Part shown: positions 26,192 through 34,657 of the stretch, in pieces
Layout of the letters: each line of letters opens with the position of its first letter
Numbering within the stretch: position 1 is the first letter of the stretch
DNA from: JALYNX01 sp963724825
GTDB lineage: Bacteria > Actinomycetota > Acidimicrobiia > Spongiisociales > ZC4RG35
Assembly: GCA_963724825.1 (NCBI GenBank)
Contig: CAVRWT010000015.1
Span: 31,892-95,891 of the forward strand
Reading direction: 5' to 3'
Length of the DNA: 64,000 bases
Notes under the pieces: model-generated
Database searches by the model: none
What the model was told of the DNA's origin: nothing
The model's input: only the letters and a program-made list of their open reading frames with translations
Position numbers and translations under genes: made by a program

Positions 26192-27277
26192 ATGGCTGCT
26201 GCGCGGACGCACCATCGCGTCGTTCTGCTCGTCACCGTGACCGCCCTGGTGGCCTCTCTGTTCCCACTTGCCACGCAGGCGATCACGCAGTCTCAGGTCA
26301 ATGAGGCCTGCGCTGACTCGCGCCAGCAACTCGACGAGTATCGGGCGGCCCAGGCAGAGTTCGAGGATGCGGCCCTCGAGTACGAGGGCGCCCTCAACGA
26401 TGTCGAGAAGGTAGAGGTCAAGCAGGAGCGGGTACAGGGCTCCATGGCTGTTCACAGCGACGATCTCGATCGCATCCAGCAACAGATCGAGGAGCAGGCG
26501 GTCCAGCTCTACATGCAGGGCGGCCTTTCCAGCCCCGGGATCATCCTTTCCGCGTCATCGGTTGACCAGCTGATGACCACTTCGGAGTTTCTCACCCAGG
26601 CCGCCACCGGCGGTCAACGCTCGATCGACGAGTTGATCGCAGCCAGGAGCGAGCTCGATCGGTTCAACGGCGATCTGTCGGACACTCGCGCCGAGCTCAA
26701 AGTTGTCGAGGACCACAAGCTCGACGCGATGAACCGCCAGGAGTCGGCCATGGAGGCCGAGCAAGCCGCCTACGCCAAGTTGTCGGACAAGTGCAAGACC
26801 CTCACCTCGAGATACGACACCCAGCAACGGGAGAGGGCAGCGGCAGCCAAGCAGCGGGCCAGCGGCTCGGTGCAGGTCGGATCCTTCATCTGCCCGATCA
26901 CTCCCGGGCGCTCTTCCTTCATCAATTCCTGGGGGTTCCCACGGTCAGGTGGTCGACGTCACAAAGGGACCGACATGATGGCCAGCTACGGAGAGCCGAT
27001 GTACGCCGTGACCTCGGGGACCATCCGCATCTCGCACAGCTCGCTGGGTGGGAATTCGATCTGGTTGCGGGGTGACAACGGACATTCCTTCTACTACGCC
27101 CATCTCTCCGATTACAACGTTGGCTCAGGTGCGCACGTGGGCCAGGGTCAGACCATCGGCTTCGTCGGCACCTCGGGAAACGCCTCCGGCGGGGCTCCTC
27201 ATCTTCACTTCGAGATCCATCCCGGCGGGGGCGCTGCGGTGAACCCCTATCCGACTCTTGCCGCGGCCTGCAGGTAA
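26192..27277 (+). CDS. Secreted M23 (LytM) peptidase with N-terminal coiled coil
   Basis: 361 residues: signal peptide (AAARTHHRVVLLVTVTALVA, cleavage near QAITQ), a long charged coiled coil to about residue 225 (DSRQQLDEYRAAQAEFEDAA; QERVQGSMAVHSDDLDRIQQ), and a C-terminal LytM domain. Zinc ligands are in GRRHKGTDMMASYGEPMYAV (H..D) and APHLHFEIHPGG (HxH). The overall plan is like EnvC/NlpD and actinobacterial septal peptidases, so it probably cleaves or regulates cleavage of peptidoglycan cross-bridges at division. The ATG at 26192 is chosen because the signal peptide starts there. Confidence 0.9.
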   Translation: MAAARTHHRVVLLVTVTALVASLFPLATQAITQSQVNEACADSRQQLDEYRAAQAEFEDAALEYEGALNDVEKVEVKQERVQGSMAVHSDDLDRIQQQIEEQAVQLYMQGGLSSPGIILSASSVDQLMTTSEFLTQAATGGQRSIDELIAARSELDRFNGDLSDTRAELKVVEDHKLDAMNRQESAMEAEQAAYAKLSDKCKTLTSRYDTQQRERAAAAKQRASGSVQVGSFICPITPGRSSFINSWGFPRSGGRRHKGTDMMASYGEPMYAVTSGTIRISHSSLGGNSIWLRGDNGHSFYYAHLSDYNVGSGAHVGQGQTIGFVGTSGNASGGAPHLHFEIHPGGGAAVNPYPTLAAACR

Positions 27278-27287
27278 CCTCTACATA

Positions 27288-27815
27288 GTGAGCGGACTCC
27301 GCCGAATCGACACCGTCCTCGAGCCCGAGTTTCTCGTCGGCCTCGATGCAATCGACCTCGACGAGTTGAGGGCCAGGCGTGACACCGCCGAGGACGTCGA
27401 GAACCAGATCTCCTACTACCGGCGCCTTCTCCACGGTCGGATGGATCTGTTGAACTTCGAGCTTCGCCGGCGAAGCGGGGAGGAGCAGCGGTCCCTCCTC
27501 GACGCACTTCCCGAGATCCTCGCCAGCGGAATGGTTCTCGGCCCGGAGCCGAACCTCCGCCACATCGACGTCATGCCACCCCTCCCCACCACCACCGGGC
27601 GCCGGCTGATCGACAAGATCATGGATGATGGGATCCTCACCCAGCTTCCCGAGTTGACCGACGAGGAGGTGGACGAGGCCGTGGAGCGGTTGAGAGAAGT
27701 CGAGGCGGAATTGTCCAACCAGCGCAAGCAACTCCACACTGTCATCGACGCTCTCCAGGATGAGATCGTCGCCCGCTATCGGAGCCAGCAGGGCCAGGCA
27801 CAGGTCTCCGGTTAG
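27288..27815 (+). CDS. RsiG-like c-di-GMP-binding anti-sigma factor
   Basis: 175 residues, all helical. Residues 20-60 read DLDELRARRDTAEDVENQIS then YYRRLLHGRMDLLNFELRRR, an RsiG-type antiparallel helix. In Streptomyces RsiG, c-di-GMP is bound through E(x3)S(x2)R(x3)Q(x3)D. Here the same spacing is E38, S42, R45, H49, D53, so Gln is replaced by His. RsiG sequesters a WhiG-type sigma factor when c-di-GMP is high. No sigma factor gene is in the window. The GTG at 27288 (VSGLRRIDTVLEPEF) is chosen over an upstream TTG inside the peptidase gene. The cognate sigma factor and ligand are inferred. Confidence 0.7.
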   Translation: MSGLRRIDTVLEPEFLVGLDAIDLDELRARRDTAEDVENQISYYRRLLHGRMDLLNFELRRRSGEEQRSLLDALPEILASGMVLGPEPNLRHIDVMPPLPTTTGRRLIDKIMDDGILTQLPELTDEEVDEAVERLREVEAELSNQRKQLHTVIDALQDEIVARYRSQQGQAQVSG

Positions 27816-27818
27816 GCC

Positions 27819-28767
27819 TTGCTAGCCGCTAAGACCCGCTCGGGTCTGGTCGAAACCCTTCACGATGGGGCGGTGGCCGTGGTGTCCGCCGACGGGGACC
27901 TTCTCGCCTGGTCCGGGGATGTCGACCGCCCGTTCTACCTCCGTTCGGCCGCCAAGCCATTCCAGGCCGCGGCCGCACAAGAGGCTGGAGCCCAACTCGG
28001 AACGCTCGAGCTCGCAGTCGCTTCCGGCTCTCACGATGGGCATCCGGTTCATGTGGCGATCGTCGAGTCGATGCTCCGTGACGTGGGGCTGCAGGGAAAC
28101 AGATCTTCTTTGTCCCCCCGACTGGCCGCTCTCCCCGGCCGCCGGGCGCCGCCTTGCTCGAGAGGGTCATGCCTCGCCGCGAAGGCTCTGGCACAACTGC
28201 TCGGGCAAGCATGCCGCCTGGCTGCGCGCTGCCCGGGCCCGGGATTGGCCGGTCGACAACTATCTCGAGCCCGACCATCCGATTCAGCGGGGCATCCTCG
28301 ACCTGGTCAGCGATCTCGGGCAATACCGGGCCGAGCCGGTCGGGATCGACGGATGTGGCGCTCCGGTGCTGAGGACCACGACCCGGGTCATGGCTCTGCT
28401 GTTCGCCCGACTCTCCTCGAGCCCCGAGCTCGGTCAGGTCTTCACGGCCATGCATCGTTACCCGGCCCTGGCTTCGGGGACAGGCAATGGCGATGCCTCG
28501 ATCGCCACAGCCATCAATGCTGCCGCCAAGCGGGGAGCGGAAGGCTGCATCGGGGTCGGCGTGGAGAATCGCTTCGGTATCGCGGTCAAGTCATGGGATG
28601 GCTTGCAGATCGCTGCCGACGTCGGCGCAGTCGCCGCGTTGAGTGCGATGGGCCATTCCTCCACTTACGTCACCGAGCAGCTGGCAGTGGTCGGTCGGCC
28701 CAAGATCAAAGGTGGGGCAGTTTCGGTGGGCGAGGTCGAGCCCCGGCTCGAGCTCCAGTGGGCATGA
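27819..28767 (+). CDS. Asparaginase II-family protein (one apparent frameshift)
   Basis: From a TTG at 27819 the protein begins AKTRSGLVETLHDGAVAVVS, then DGDLLAWSGDVDRPFYLRSA and KPFQAAAAQEAGA, the N-terminal motifs of asparaginase_II (PF06089). The frame breaks near 28098; the neighbouring frame supplies DLLCPPDWPLSPAAGRRL, the signature NCSGKHAAWL, and DGCGAPVLRTTTRVMA to the stop at 28767. The rejoined length is about 316 residues, normal for the family, which hydrolyses L-asparagine. The stop overlaps the next start (ATGA). Confidence 0.82.
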
Positions 28768-29657
28768 TCGGTCTGCCTGAGCCATGGCTTGCCTTGATGG
28801 ACGCCGGCCCTCCGGCTGACGAGTTCGTTGGCCCGTTCCCGCTTTCAGACTTCATCGCAGCGTGGTGGGCCAACCTCGGAGCCGGCGAGCCTCACCTCGT
28901 GGAGACCGGGCAGGCGAAGCTGGCTCTCACCGGGCAATCCGGTCTCATGCAGATCGCCGGCGACTCCGATCTGACTGACTACCACAGCCCGCTCGGCGAG
29001 GGACTCGAAGGGCTGGGCGCCGCACTCGGGGACCTGGTCAAGGACGGGTTTCGGCTTTCGCTCGATTCCCTTCCCGAAGGCTCGGCCACGCTTTTGGCCG
29101 ATGGGCTTCGGGCAGTGGGTCTCGAGGTGAAAGTCGAACCCGATGTGGTGGCGAGGGTGTTGGCCATGTCGAGCGAGACCCCTTTCTTGGAGACGATCGA
29201 CAAGCGGCAGCGTCACGAGGTCCGCCGAAAGCGCCGCCGCTACCAGGATCTCCTCGGGCAGCCCGAGGTGGACACGGATCGGGCGGGTGCGTTCGAGAGG
29301 TTCGCCGAGCTTCACCGCGGCTCCCCGGGTCGCAAGGGGCGATTCATGAAAGGCGAACGCGAGGCCTTCTTCGAGGATCTCTCCCGCCAGAGAGGTTGGA
29401 GGGTCGATGAGCTCTTCGACGGCGACCGATCAGTGGCTGCCCTCTTCGGGTTTGCCGATGCGGACACCTACTACCTGTACAACAGCGCCTTCGACAACGA
29501 TCTGGCCGAGGCGTCACCCGGCATCGTGCTGCTCACCCACACCATCGAGCGTCTGAGTGAAGAGGGCTTCACCAGATTCGACTTCCTGAAGGGCGACGAG
29601 GAATACAAGGCCCGGCTGGGAGCTTCGCTTCGACAGCTCTACCGGATCGAGGCCTGA
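28764..29657 (+). CDS. GNAT (BioF2-like/CelD) acyltransferase
   Basis: 297 residues. The C-terminal half carries the CelD/BioF2-like GNAT domain: RQRHEVRRKRRRYQDL, then FERFAELHRGSPGRKGRFMK, 'DADTYYLYNSAFDNDLAEASPG' and FDFLKGDEEYKARLGA. Members transfer acyl groups in cell-envelope or amino-acid chemistry; the substrate here is unknown. It is not the MshD mycothiol synthase, which has two classical GNAT domains. The ATG overlaps the asparaginase stop and the protein's stop overlaps the mshA start, so all three are one operon. Confidence 0.8.
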   Translation: MIGLPEPWLALMDAGPPADEFVGPFPLSDFIAAWWANLGAGEPHLVETGQAKLALTGQSGLMQIAGDSDLTDYHSPLGEGLEGLGAALGDLVKDGFRLSLDSLPEGSATLLADGLRAVGLEVKVEPDVVARVLAMSSETPFLETIDKRQRHEVRRKRRRYQDLLGQPEVDTDRAGAFERFAELHRGSPGRKGRFMKGEREAFFEDLSRQRGWRVDELFDGDRSVAALFGFADADTYYLYNSAFDNDLAEASPGIVLLTHTIERLSEEGFTRFDFLKGDEEYKARLGASLRQLYRIEA

Positions 29658-30868
29658 TGGGCGGGCACGTTGCCTTCCTTTCGTTCCACACCTGCCCTCT
29701 GGTGCAGCCTGGCCAGGGCTGGGCCGGCGGAATGAACGTCTACGTCGACGAGCTGGCGCGAGCCATGGCCAGGGACGGGATCGAAGTAGACGTGTTCACC
29801 AGACGTCACGACCGAGAGGTCCCCGAGTCGATCACTGTCGAGCCCGGCTTCTCCCTCCACCACCTCGAGGCAGGCCCTTCGCGGGAGCTCGATCCCGGTC
29901 GCGCCCTTCGCTACCTGGGCGTCTTCACCGATGCGGTCATCGACCGGATTGCGTTCATGGATGATCTTTCGCTGATCCACAGCCACTACTGGCTCTCGGG
30001 CTGGGCCGGTCTGCGGGTCAAGCGGCACTTTGGCTTGCCCCACGTCCATTCCTCCCACACGCTGGGCCGTGTCAACGAAGCTCATCGCCGCGGCAACGAG
30101 ACCCCGGAGCGACTGATGAGGATTGCGACCGAGCAAGAGGTGATCGACGAGTCAGACGTGACCGTGGTGTCCAGTCGTGACGAGCGCGCCGAGCTCGTTT
30201 CCCGGTACGGGGCCGATGCCGAGCGGGTCTCCATAGTCACTCCCGGTGTCGATCACGATCAGTTCGTCCCGGTGTGCGCGAGTCGGCGCGGATCCGGCTC
30301 GGTTGGCCCGATGTCGAGACGGTGCTCTTCGTTGGGCGAATCCACCCGGTCAAGGGCGCGGACGTCGCCGTCGAGGCCTTCGCCAAAGTCGCCTCCGCGC
30401 GCCCTGGAGCTCGCCTGGTGCTGGTGGGTGCGCCTGCCGGCGACGACGGAGCCCGCGAGATGGAACAGCTGCAACGAAAGGTGAAGAGCCTCGACCTGGC
30501 GCACCGTCGTGACCTTTGCGGAGCCGGTTCCGCATCGGCACATGGCCGACGTCTATCGGGCTGGCGACCTGGTGCTGGTCCCCTCGCGGAGCGAGTCCTT
30601 CGGCCTGGTTGCTGCCGAGGCTCAGGCATCCGGGGTGCCGGTGGTCGCGGCAGCTGTTGGAGGCTTGCGGACAGTGGTCGGCGAGGGCTCAGGCGGGATT
30701 CTCGTGGATGGGTGGGATCCGACCCTGTGGTCGGATGAGGCCGTCAGAGTGCTTGGCGAGCCCGTATTGCGCACGAAGCTGGCCACGGCAGGCCCGCAGT
30801 GGGCTGAGCGCTTCTCGTGGGAGGCAGCGGTTGCCGAGCTCGGAGCGATCTACGGGTCCCTCTCGTGA
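29657..30868 (+). CDS. mshA: MshA-like glycosyltransferase, mycothiol first step (two apparent frameshifts)
   Basis: Three frames join into a ~403-residue GT4 glycosyltransferase. Frame 1: FHTCPLVQPGQGWAGGMNVY, HSHYWLSGWAGLRVK, 'TEQEVIDESDVTVVSS'. Frame 2: VETVLFVGRIHPVKGADVAV. Frame 3: VYRAGDLVLVPSRSESFGLV and AAEAQASGVPVVAAAVGGLR, the nucleotide-sugar site. The GGMNVYVDELARAMARDGIE stretch matches MshA, which joins UDP-GlcNAc to inositol phosphate, rather than plain sucrose-type GT4 enzymes. Switches lie near 30271 and 30505. The following YbjN-like gene is the same neighbour mshA has in Mycobacterium, which supports the name. Confidence 0.82.
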
Positions 30869-31284
30869 GGGAGGTCCTCGAGGCCCGGATCAGGATGTGG
30901 CTCGATGACCCGGAATCGAGCGTCGAGTATGCCGAGGAGTTGGAGGGCCGCTGGGCGGTTCGGATGCGTCAGCAGGTGCGCGACGCGACCACTGTCTGGT
31001 TCACACCGTTGGAGCGGAGTCTCGAGTACGAGGCGTATGTGATTCCGGTGCCAGAGGAGGCGAGCGAGGTGATGCGCCAGGCCCTGGTCCGCAATCAGCG
31101 GGGGTGGAGATCCTTCTTCGCCATCGACGCTGAGGGTGATCTGTTGCTTCGGGGAAGGGTCGCCGCCGACCAGGTGACCCTTGTCGAGCTCGATCGTGTG
31201 CTGGGTGAGATCTACGAGACGATCGAGTTGTCGTTCCGGGCGATGGTGACTGCGATCGCGGCGAGTCGCGAAAATTCGGGTTAG
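30865..31284 (+). CDS. YbjN-domain protein
   Basis: 139 residues from the GTG at 30865, overlapping the mshA stop (GTGA). It reads EVLEARIRMWLDDPESSVEY, then VWFTPLERSLEYEAYVIPVP and a helix ending ELSFRAMVTAIAASREN. YbjN-like proteins resemble type III secretion chaperone folds; in mycobacteria one is encoded next to mshA with unknown function. Translational coupling suggests it acts on or with MshA. Confidence 0.75.
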   Translation: MREVLEARIRMWLDDPESSVEYAEELEGRWAVRMRQQVRDATTVWFTPLERSLEYEAYVIPVPEEASEVMRQALVRNQRGWRSFFAIDAEGDLLLRGRVAADQVTLVELDRVLGEIYETIELSFRAMVTAIAASRENSG

Positions 31285-31289
31285 AAACT

Positions 31290-31344
31290 TGTGAACAAAC
31301 CCGTGTTGACAAGCCCTGTGGATAACCCGAATAGCTGTTGGTAA
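31290..31344 (-). other. Cluster of DnaA-box-like 9-mers in the long intergenic gap
   Basis: Three 9-mers of the same orientation sit 13-14 bases apart: TGTGAACAA (31290), TGTTGACAA (31304) and TGTGGATAA (31317). The last is the exact complement of the strong DnaA box TTATCCACA. A weaker TGTTGGTAA follows at 31336. The rest of the 341-base gap 31285-31625 (apart from the palindrome at 31598) shows no gene, tRNA or other element that I can recognise. Confidence 0.4.
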
Positions 31345-31597
31345 CCGTCCGATGCGGCTGCTCCAGCACCTCAACGACGATAGTTTGCGATCACCGACGA
31401 TCTATTGGGGCGAGTCGAGGGTTGTTGATCCGGGGAGGGCAAATCCGTAGATTCAGCCCTGCGAACGCCCGAGAGGCAGTTCGGAGAAGCGTCCGTTCGG
31501 GGAAGTGCGGAGGAGGCTCCGAGAGGTCACTCGGGCGTTTCGTGTTCCCGTGAGCCGTTGATGGTCCAACCCCCATCGCCTTCGCTTTGCTCAGGCG

Positions 31598-31619
31598 GTC
31601 CCCCCTTCGAAGGGGGGAC
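31598..31619. terminator. Perfect 22-bp C/G palindrome (family C), likely bidirectional terminator
   Basis: GTCCCCCC and GGGGGGAC arms flank TTCGAA. It lies six bases beyond the reconstructed end of the CAP gene (minus strand) and after the mshA-ybjN operon (plus strand), so it could stop transcripts from either side. There is no T-run. Similar palindromes occur inside two coding linkers (17344-17367, 35438-35460). Confidence 0.5.
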
Positions 31620-31625
31620 AACTGT

Positions 31626-32308
31626 TCAGTCGTGGCAGAGCTGGCCGAATCGACCGGCCTCGACGCAGGCCTCACCGGGAACCACTGCCTTGTCCGGCCC
31701 CACGATCATCGTGGTGGTGGTGGTTGGGGGCAGGGTGGTCGTCGTGGTGTGGTCGCCTCGGTCGCTGGCGTCGGCTTGGGCTTGGTGGTTCCAGAACTCG
31801 AAGCCTTGGTGGTGCCCGGGCTCTCGTCCACGGTGGTGGTGGTTGTGGCGGGCGCCGAGCTCGAGCCCTTCTTCATGAAGATGACGGTCACGTAGAGATA
31901 GCCGTCCTTGGTTCCGGTCCCGATCCCCACGTAGTTGTAGTCACCGAGAATGTTGGCTCGGTGCCCCGACGAGTTCATGAACGCCTCGTGGAGGCTGCTC
32001 GGGGTCTGGCCCCGACCGACGTTCTCGCCCATCCGGTCCCATCCGGTCCCACCCGCGGCGCCCAGTTGTGCGCTCGACGAGTGGTAGATCTCCCCTGCAT
32101 CCATCATCGCGGCGGTGTGAGTCCTCGCGTAGGAGGTGAGGCTGCCGTTGGCGGCCAAGGGCGCAAGGCCTGCGTTGGCACGCGAGGAATTGATCTTCGC
32201 CAGAAACTCGGCTTCGCTCCCTGAGTCGGCTCCAGCTGTCACGCCAAGGCCGATCGTGGCCAGGGCAGCGACGAGCAATAGTGATAGCCAACGCCTTTTC
32301 CCCGTCAT
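31626..32308 (-). CDS. Secreted CAP-domain (SCP/PR1) protein with Thr/Pro tail (one apparent frameshift)
   Basis: Signal peptide (MTGKRRWLSLLLVAALATIG) then a CAP domain: FLAKINSSRANAGLAPLAAN, HTAAMMDAGEIYHSS, GENVGRGQTPSSLHEAFMNS, GHRANILGDYNYVGIG and YVTVIFMKKG. The histidine/glutamate set typical of CAP proteins is present. The first frame runs on in a Thr/Pro-rich tail to 31706, but one base near 31740 in a CCACCA repeat shifts the frame. The other frame gives TTTTTLPPTTTTMIVG and a cysteine-containing C-terminus (VVPGEACVEAGRFGQLCHD) ending at 31626, which looks like the natural end. Role in the envelope unknown. Confidence 0.8.
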
Positions 32309-32371
32309 TTGGGGAGTTATCGGCCCCTGGACCCTATTCGGCTTTAACCGCCGAGAACGCCCCCGGTGCGC

Positions 32372-33253
32372 TCAGATCCCGAACATCACCTCACGGAGGC
32401 TGATCACGCTGGCAGCGAGGCTGTCCGGGTCGAGCTTCATCGATCCCAGTCGGAGGCCTTTCATGCCTTCGCCGCGATTGGTCATGACCCGCAGCGTGTC
32501 GTCCTCGTGGATCAGGATGCCCAGCCCCAGACATCCCCCGCCTTCGTCCTGGACACCGACCAGGACGTGGTGGAGCCTCCCCAAGTTGAGGCCCATCGGG
32601 AGGGTCGGGGCAAAAACCGTGGGGCGGACCTTCCACCGATCGAGTGGTGGTGCGAGGGCGGCGGCAAACAGCGCAGTTCTCCGTTGCGCCCGCTCGTCGG
32701 GTGACACCGGGTTGAGGTTCGGGTCGCTGGGGGCGACGGTCACGTCCAGACCGAGGAAGCGCCGCAGCATTCCCACGACCGGCTCCATCTCCCCGCCCCT
32801 CTGCAGGGCGACGACCTTGTCCGGTCGGCAGAGCTCGGCCTTGTGGTATTTCAGGGTCTCGCCGGCGACCCCGGAAACGACGGCAGTGGTGTCGAGGATC
32901 ACCAGATCAGCGAGGCGTTTGGCGACGTCGACCATCGCCGCGGTGGCCACCACCTGCTGGAGCACCAAGCGTGCCGGTGTGATCGTGCCCACGAAGTGGA
33001 GTTGGTCGGGCACGGCCACTGCGTCGATGTCGGCCGGTGTTCGCATGATCTTCAGTCCGACGCAGGCGGGCGGGCCGACCGTCGAGTTGCCGACGTCGGC
33101 GTCGACGAGGGCCACGGTGCGGCCGGCAGCCACCGCCAGCCGGGCGGCCTGGAGGGCGAGGGTGGTCTTGCCGGTGTCGACACCGCCGACGAGCATCGCG
33201 ACGTTCGCCCTTGACACCTCGCGGGCCAGTGTTTCGATGCTCGGCTCGACCAT
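32372..33253 (-). CDS. Clp1/Grc3-like P-loop protein (polynucleotide 5'-hydroxyl kinase type)
   Basis: 293 residues. The N-terminal P-loop is MLVGGVDTGKTTLALQAARL, then VALVDADVGNSTVGPPACVG, the Clp1/Grc3 family motif region (DxDxGQ-like) seen in archaeal and eukaryotic RNA/DNA 5'-OH kinases. Next comes a Walker B-like VILDTTAVVSG and a C-terminal beta-rich domain (GRLHHVLVGVQDEGGG…). Archaeal relatives phosphorylate RNA ends; the bacterial role is unknown. The ATG at 33253 is chosen; a GTG at 33322 would add 23 residues. It is divergent from the SAM hydrolase gene with only 74 bases between, suggesting a shared promoter region. Confidence 0.65.
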   Translation of the reverse strand: MVEPSIETLAREVSRANVAMLVGGVDTGKTTLALQAARLAVAAGRTVALVDADVGNSTVGPPACVGLKIMRTPADIDAVAVPDQLHFVGTITPARLVLQQVVATAAMVDVAKRLADLVILDTTAVVSGVAGETLKYHKAELCRPDKVVALQRGGEMEPVVGMLRRFLGLDVTVAPSDPNLNPVSPDERAQRRTALFAAALAPPLDRWKVRPTVFAPTLPMGLNLGRLHHVLVGVQDEGGGCLGLGILIHEDDTLRVMTNRGEGMKGLRLGSMKLDPDSLAASVISLREVMFGI

Positions 33254-33327
33254 GACCCAATATAAGCCGGTGCCCGGTCCTTCCCCACCTGCGGAATGGC
33301 GCTCGGGTTGGTCTAGCGTCACCTGAA

Positions 33328-34152
33328 ATGTCGCTGCCCATCAGCTTTCTCTCCGACTTCGGACATGGTGACGAATTCGTGGGCGTCGTCCACGGCGTGC
33401 TGGCGAAGCTGGCGCCGGACTCGAGGGTGATCGATGTCACCCACAACACCCGCCGCGGTGACATCCGGGCCGCAGCCCTGCATCTGACCAGGGCGATCCA
33501 ATACCTTCCGGAAGGGGTTGCCCTGGTGGTGGTCGACCCCGAAGTTGGCACTGCTCGCAAGGCGCTCGCGGTGGCGACCGCTTGGGGATTCTTCGTCGGT
33601 CCTGACAACGGGGTGCTCTCTCCCGCGGTGGCCATGGTCGGGGGAGCCACCGAGATGGTTTCGATCGAGAATCCGGAAGCGATGATCCCCTCGCCAGGGG
33701 CAACCTTTCACGGGCGGGACGTCTTCGCCCCGGCGGCGGCCTTGCTGGCGTCGGGGGAAGCGGGTCTCACCGATCTCGGGCCTCCGGTTGCTCCAGATCA
33801 GGTGCGGCCTCTCCTGCTGCCCCTGCCCAACGTCGAGGGCTCGACAGTGTCCGGTGAAGCCTGGTGGGTGGACCACTTCGGCAACGTGCAAACCAATATC
33901 GGGCCCGATGATCTGGCGGCGATTGGAGTGACGCCCGGAAGCGTGGTCACGCTCAGCATCGGGGCCACGATCCACTCGATCCCATGGGTGGTGACCTATG
34001 CGGATGTCGGGAGTGGCGAGCCCTTGATCCACCTCGACTCGGCCGGTCTCATCGCGGTGGCCGTTCGGGAGGGCCGGGCGGACGAGCTCCTGGCCCTGGC
34101 CGACGGGGTCCCGGTCACGATGGCGGGAAGAGGATCGACCCCAGCTGGATGA
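33328..34152 (+). CDS. SAM hydrolase (hydroxide adenosyltransferase, DUF62 family)
   Basis: 274 residues matching the DUF62/fluorinase-chlorinase family: ISFLSDFGHGDEFVGVVHGV (the D-x3-E active region), VIDVTHNTRRGDIRAAALHL, VVVDPEVGTARKALAV, FVGPDNGVLSPA and the C-terminal WVDHFGNVQTNI strand. Family members cleave S-adenosylmethionine with water to adenosine and methionine; halogenase members carry a 23-residue loop near residue 100, which I do not see here. The start is 74 bases from the Clp1-like gene. Confidence 0.88.
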   Translation: MSLPISFLSDFGHGDEFVGVVHGVLAKLAPDSRVIDVTHNTRRGDIRAAALHLTRAIQYLPEGVALVVVDPEVGTARKALAVATAWGFFVGPDNGVLSPAVAMVGGATEMVSIENPEAMIPSPGATFHGRDVFAPAAALLASGEAGLTDLGPPVAPDQVRPLLLPLPNVEGSTVSGEAWWVDHFGNVQTNIGPDDLAAIGVTPGSVVTLSIGATIHSIPWVVTYADVGSGEPLIHLDSAGLIAVAVREGRADELLALADGVPVTMAGRGSTPAG

Positions 34153-34213
34153 TCCCGGCTACTGCGATCAGGACGAGCAGGATCACGATGACGGCGGCGG
34201 TTGCGGGTCGCAA
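34115..34213 (-). CDS. Candidate 32-residue single-helix membrane peptide
   Basis: From a TTG at 34213, the peptide is RPATAAVIVILLVLIAVAG then IIQLGSILFPPS, one hydrophobic helix with a basic start. It overlaps the end of the SAM hydrolase on the other strand. No strong ribosome site is visible and the start is weak, so this may be chance, but the composition is typical of real small membrane proteins. Confidence 0.3.
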   Translation of the reverse strand: MRPATAAVIVILLVLIAVAGIIQLGSILFPPS

Positions 34214-34240
34214 GAGGGCGGAAATCTACCCAGAAAATGT

Positions 34241-34287
34241 CGGAGCCCCCATAAATGGGGGCCCCGACTACATGAAGAAGGGCTCCG
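34241..34287 (+). promoter_or_regulatory. Mutually exclusive hairpins in the leader of the thioredoxin-fold gene
   Basis: Arm GCCCCCA (34245-34251) pairs with TGGGGGC (34256-34262, loop TAAA). The overlapping CGGAGCCC (34241-34248) can instead pair perfectly with GGGCTCCG (34280-34287). The two stems share bases, so only one can form. They lie ~125 bases before the next gene. I see nothing else in the gap 34214-34411. Confidence 0.3.
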
Positions 34288-34411
34288 TTACCGTGGGGCG
34301 GGCTGGGAGGCTATCCGTTCACACCTGGGACGAACGTGCCCTAGGCATGAGGGGAACGGTTGACCCTCCTTCCTGCATGCGCCCTCATTATCGACCACGG
34401 AGAGTGATATC

Positions 34412-34657
34412 TTGAGTCTTTTAGTGGTCAAATTCCTCACCCGCCCCGGCTGTCATCTTTGCGATGAGGCGCGGCCCATAGTGGCTTCGGTAGCAGCCAG
34501 GGCCGGTGTCGAAATCGAGGAGGTCGACATCGACTCCGACCCGGCGTTGACCAGGGACTTCGGGCTGAGGATCCCCGTGGTGCTCGGCCCCGATGGCACG
34601 GTTCTGGCTGAAGGTCAGATCGAGGCTCGTCGGCTCCGCAAGGAGCTAGGACGCTGA
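34412..34657 (+). CDS. Glutaredoxin/thioredoxin-fold small protein (DUF836-like)
   Basis: 81 residues from a TTG at 34412: LVVKFLTRPGCHLCDEARPI, with a CHLC redox pair at the start of helix 1, then EIEEVDIDSDPALTRDFGLR and the cis-proline strand IPVVLGPDGTVL. This is the DUF836/glutaredoxin-like family, likely a thiol-disulfide carrier. Its stop abuts the stop of the convergent cytochrome gene. Confidence 0.85.
   Translation: MSLLVVKFLTRPGCHLCDEARPIVASVAARAGVEIEEVDIDSDPALTRDFGLRIPVVLGPDGTVLAEGQIEARRLRKELGR

Noticed and set aside
28764..29657. Naming the GNAT protein MshD because it precedes mshA
   Set aside because: MshD has two classical GNAT domains; this protein has one BioF2/CelD-like domain.
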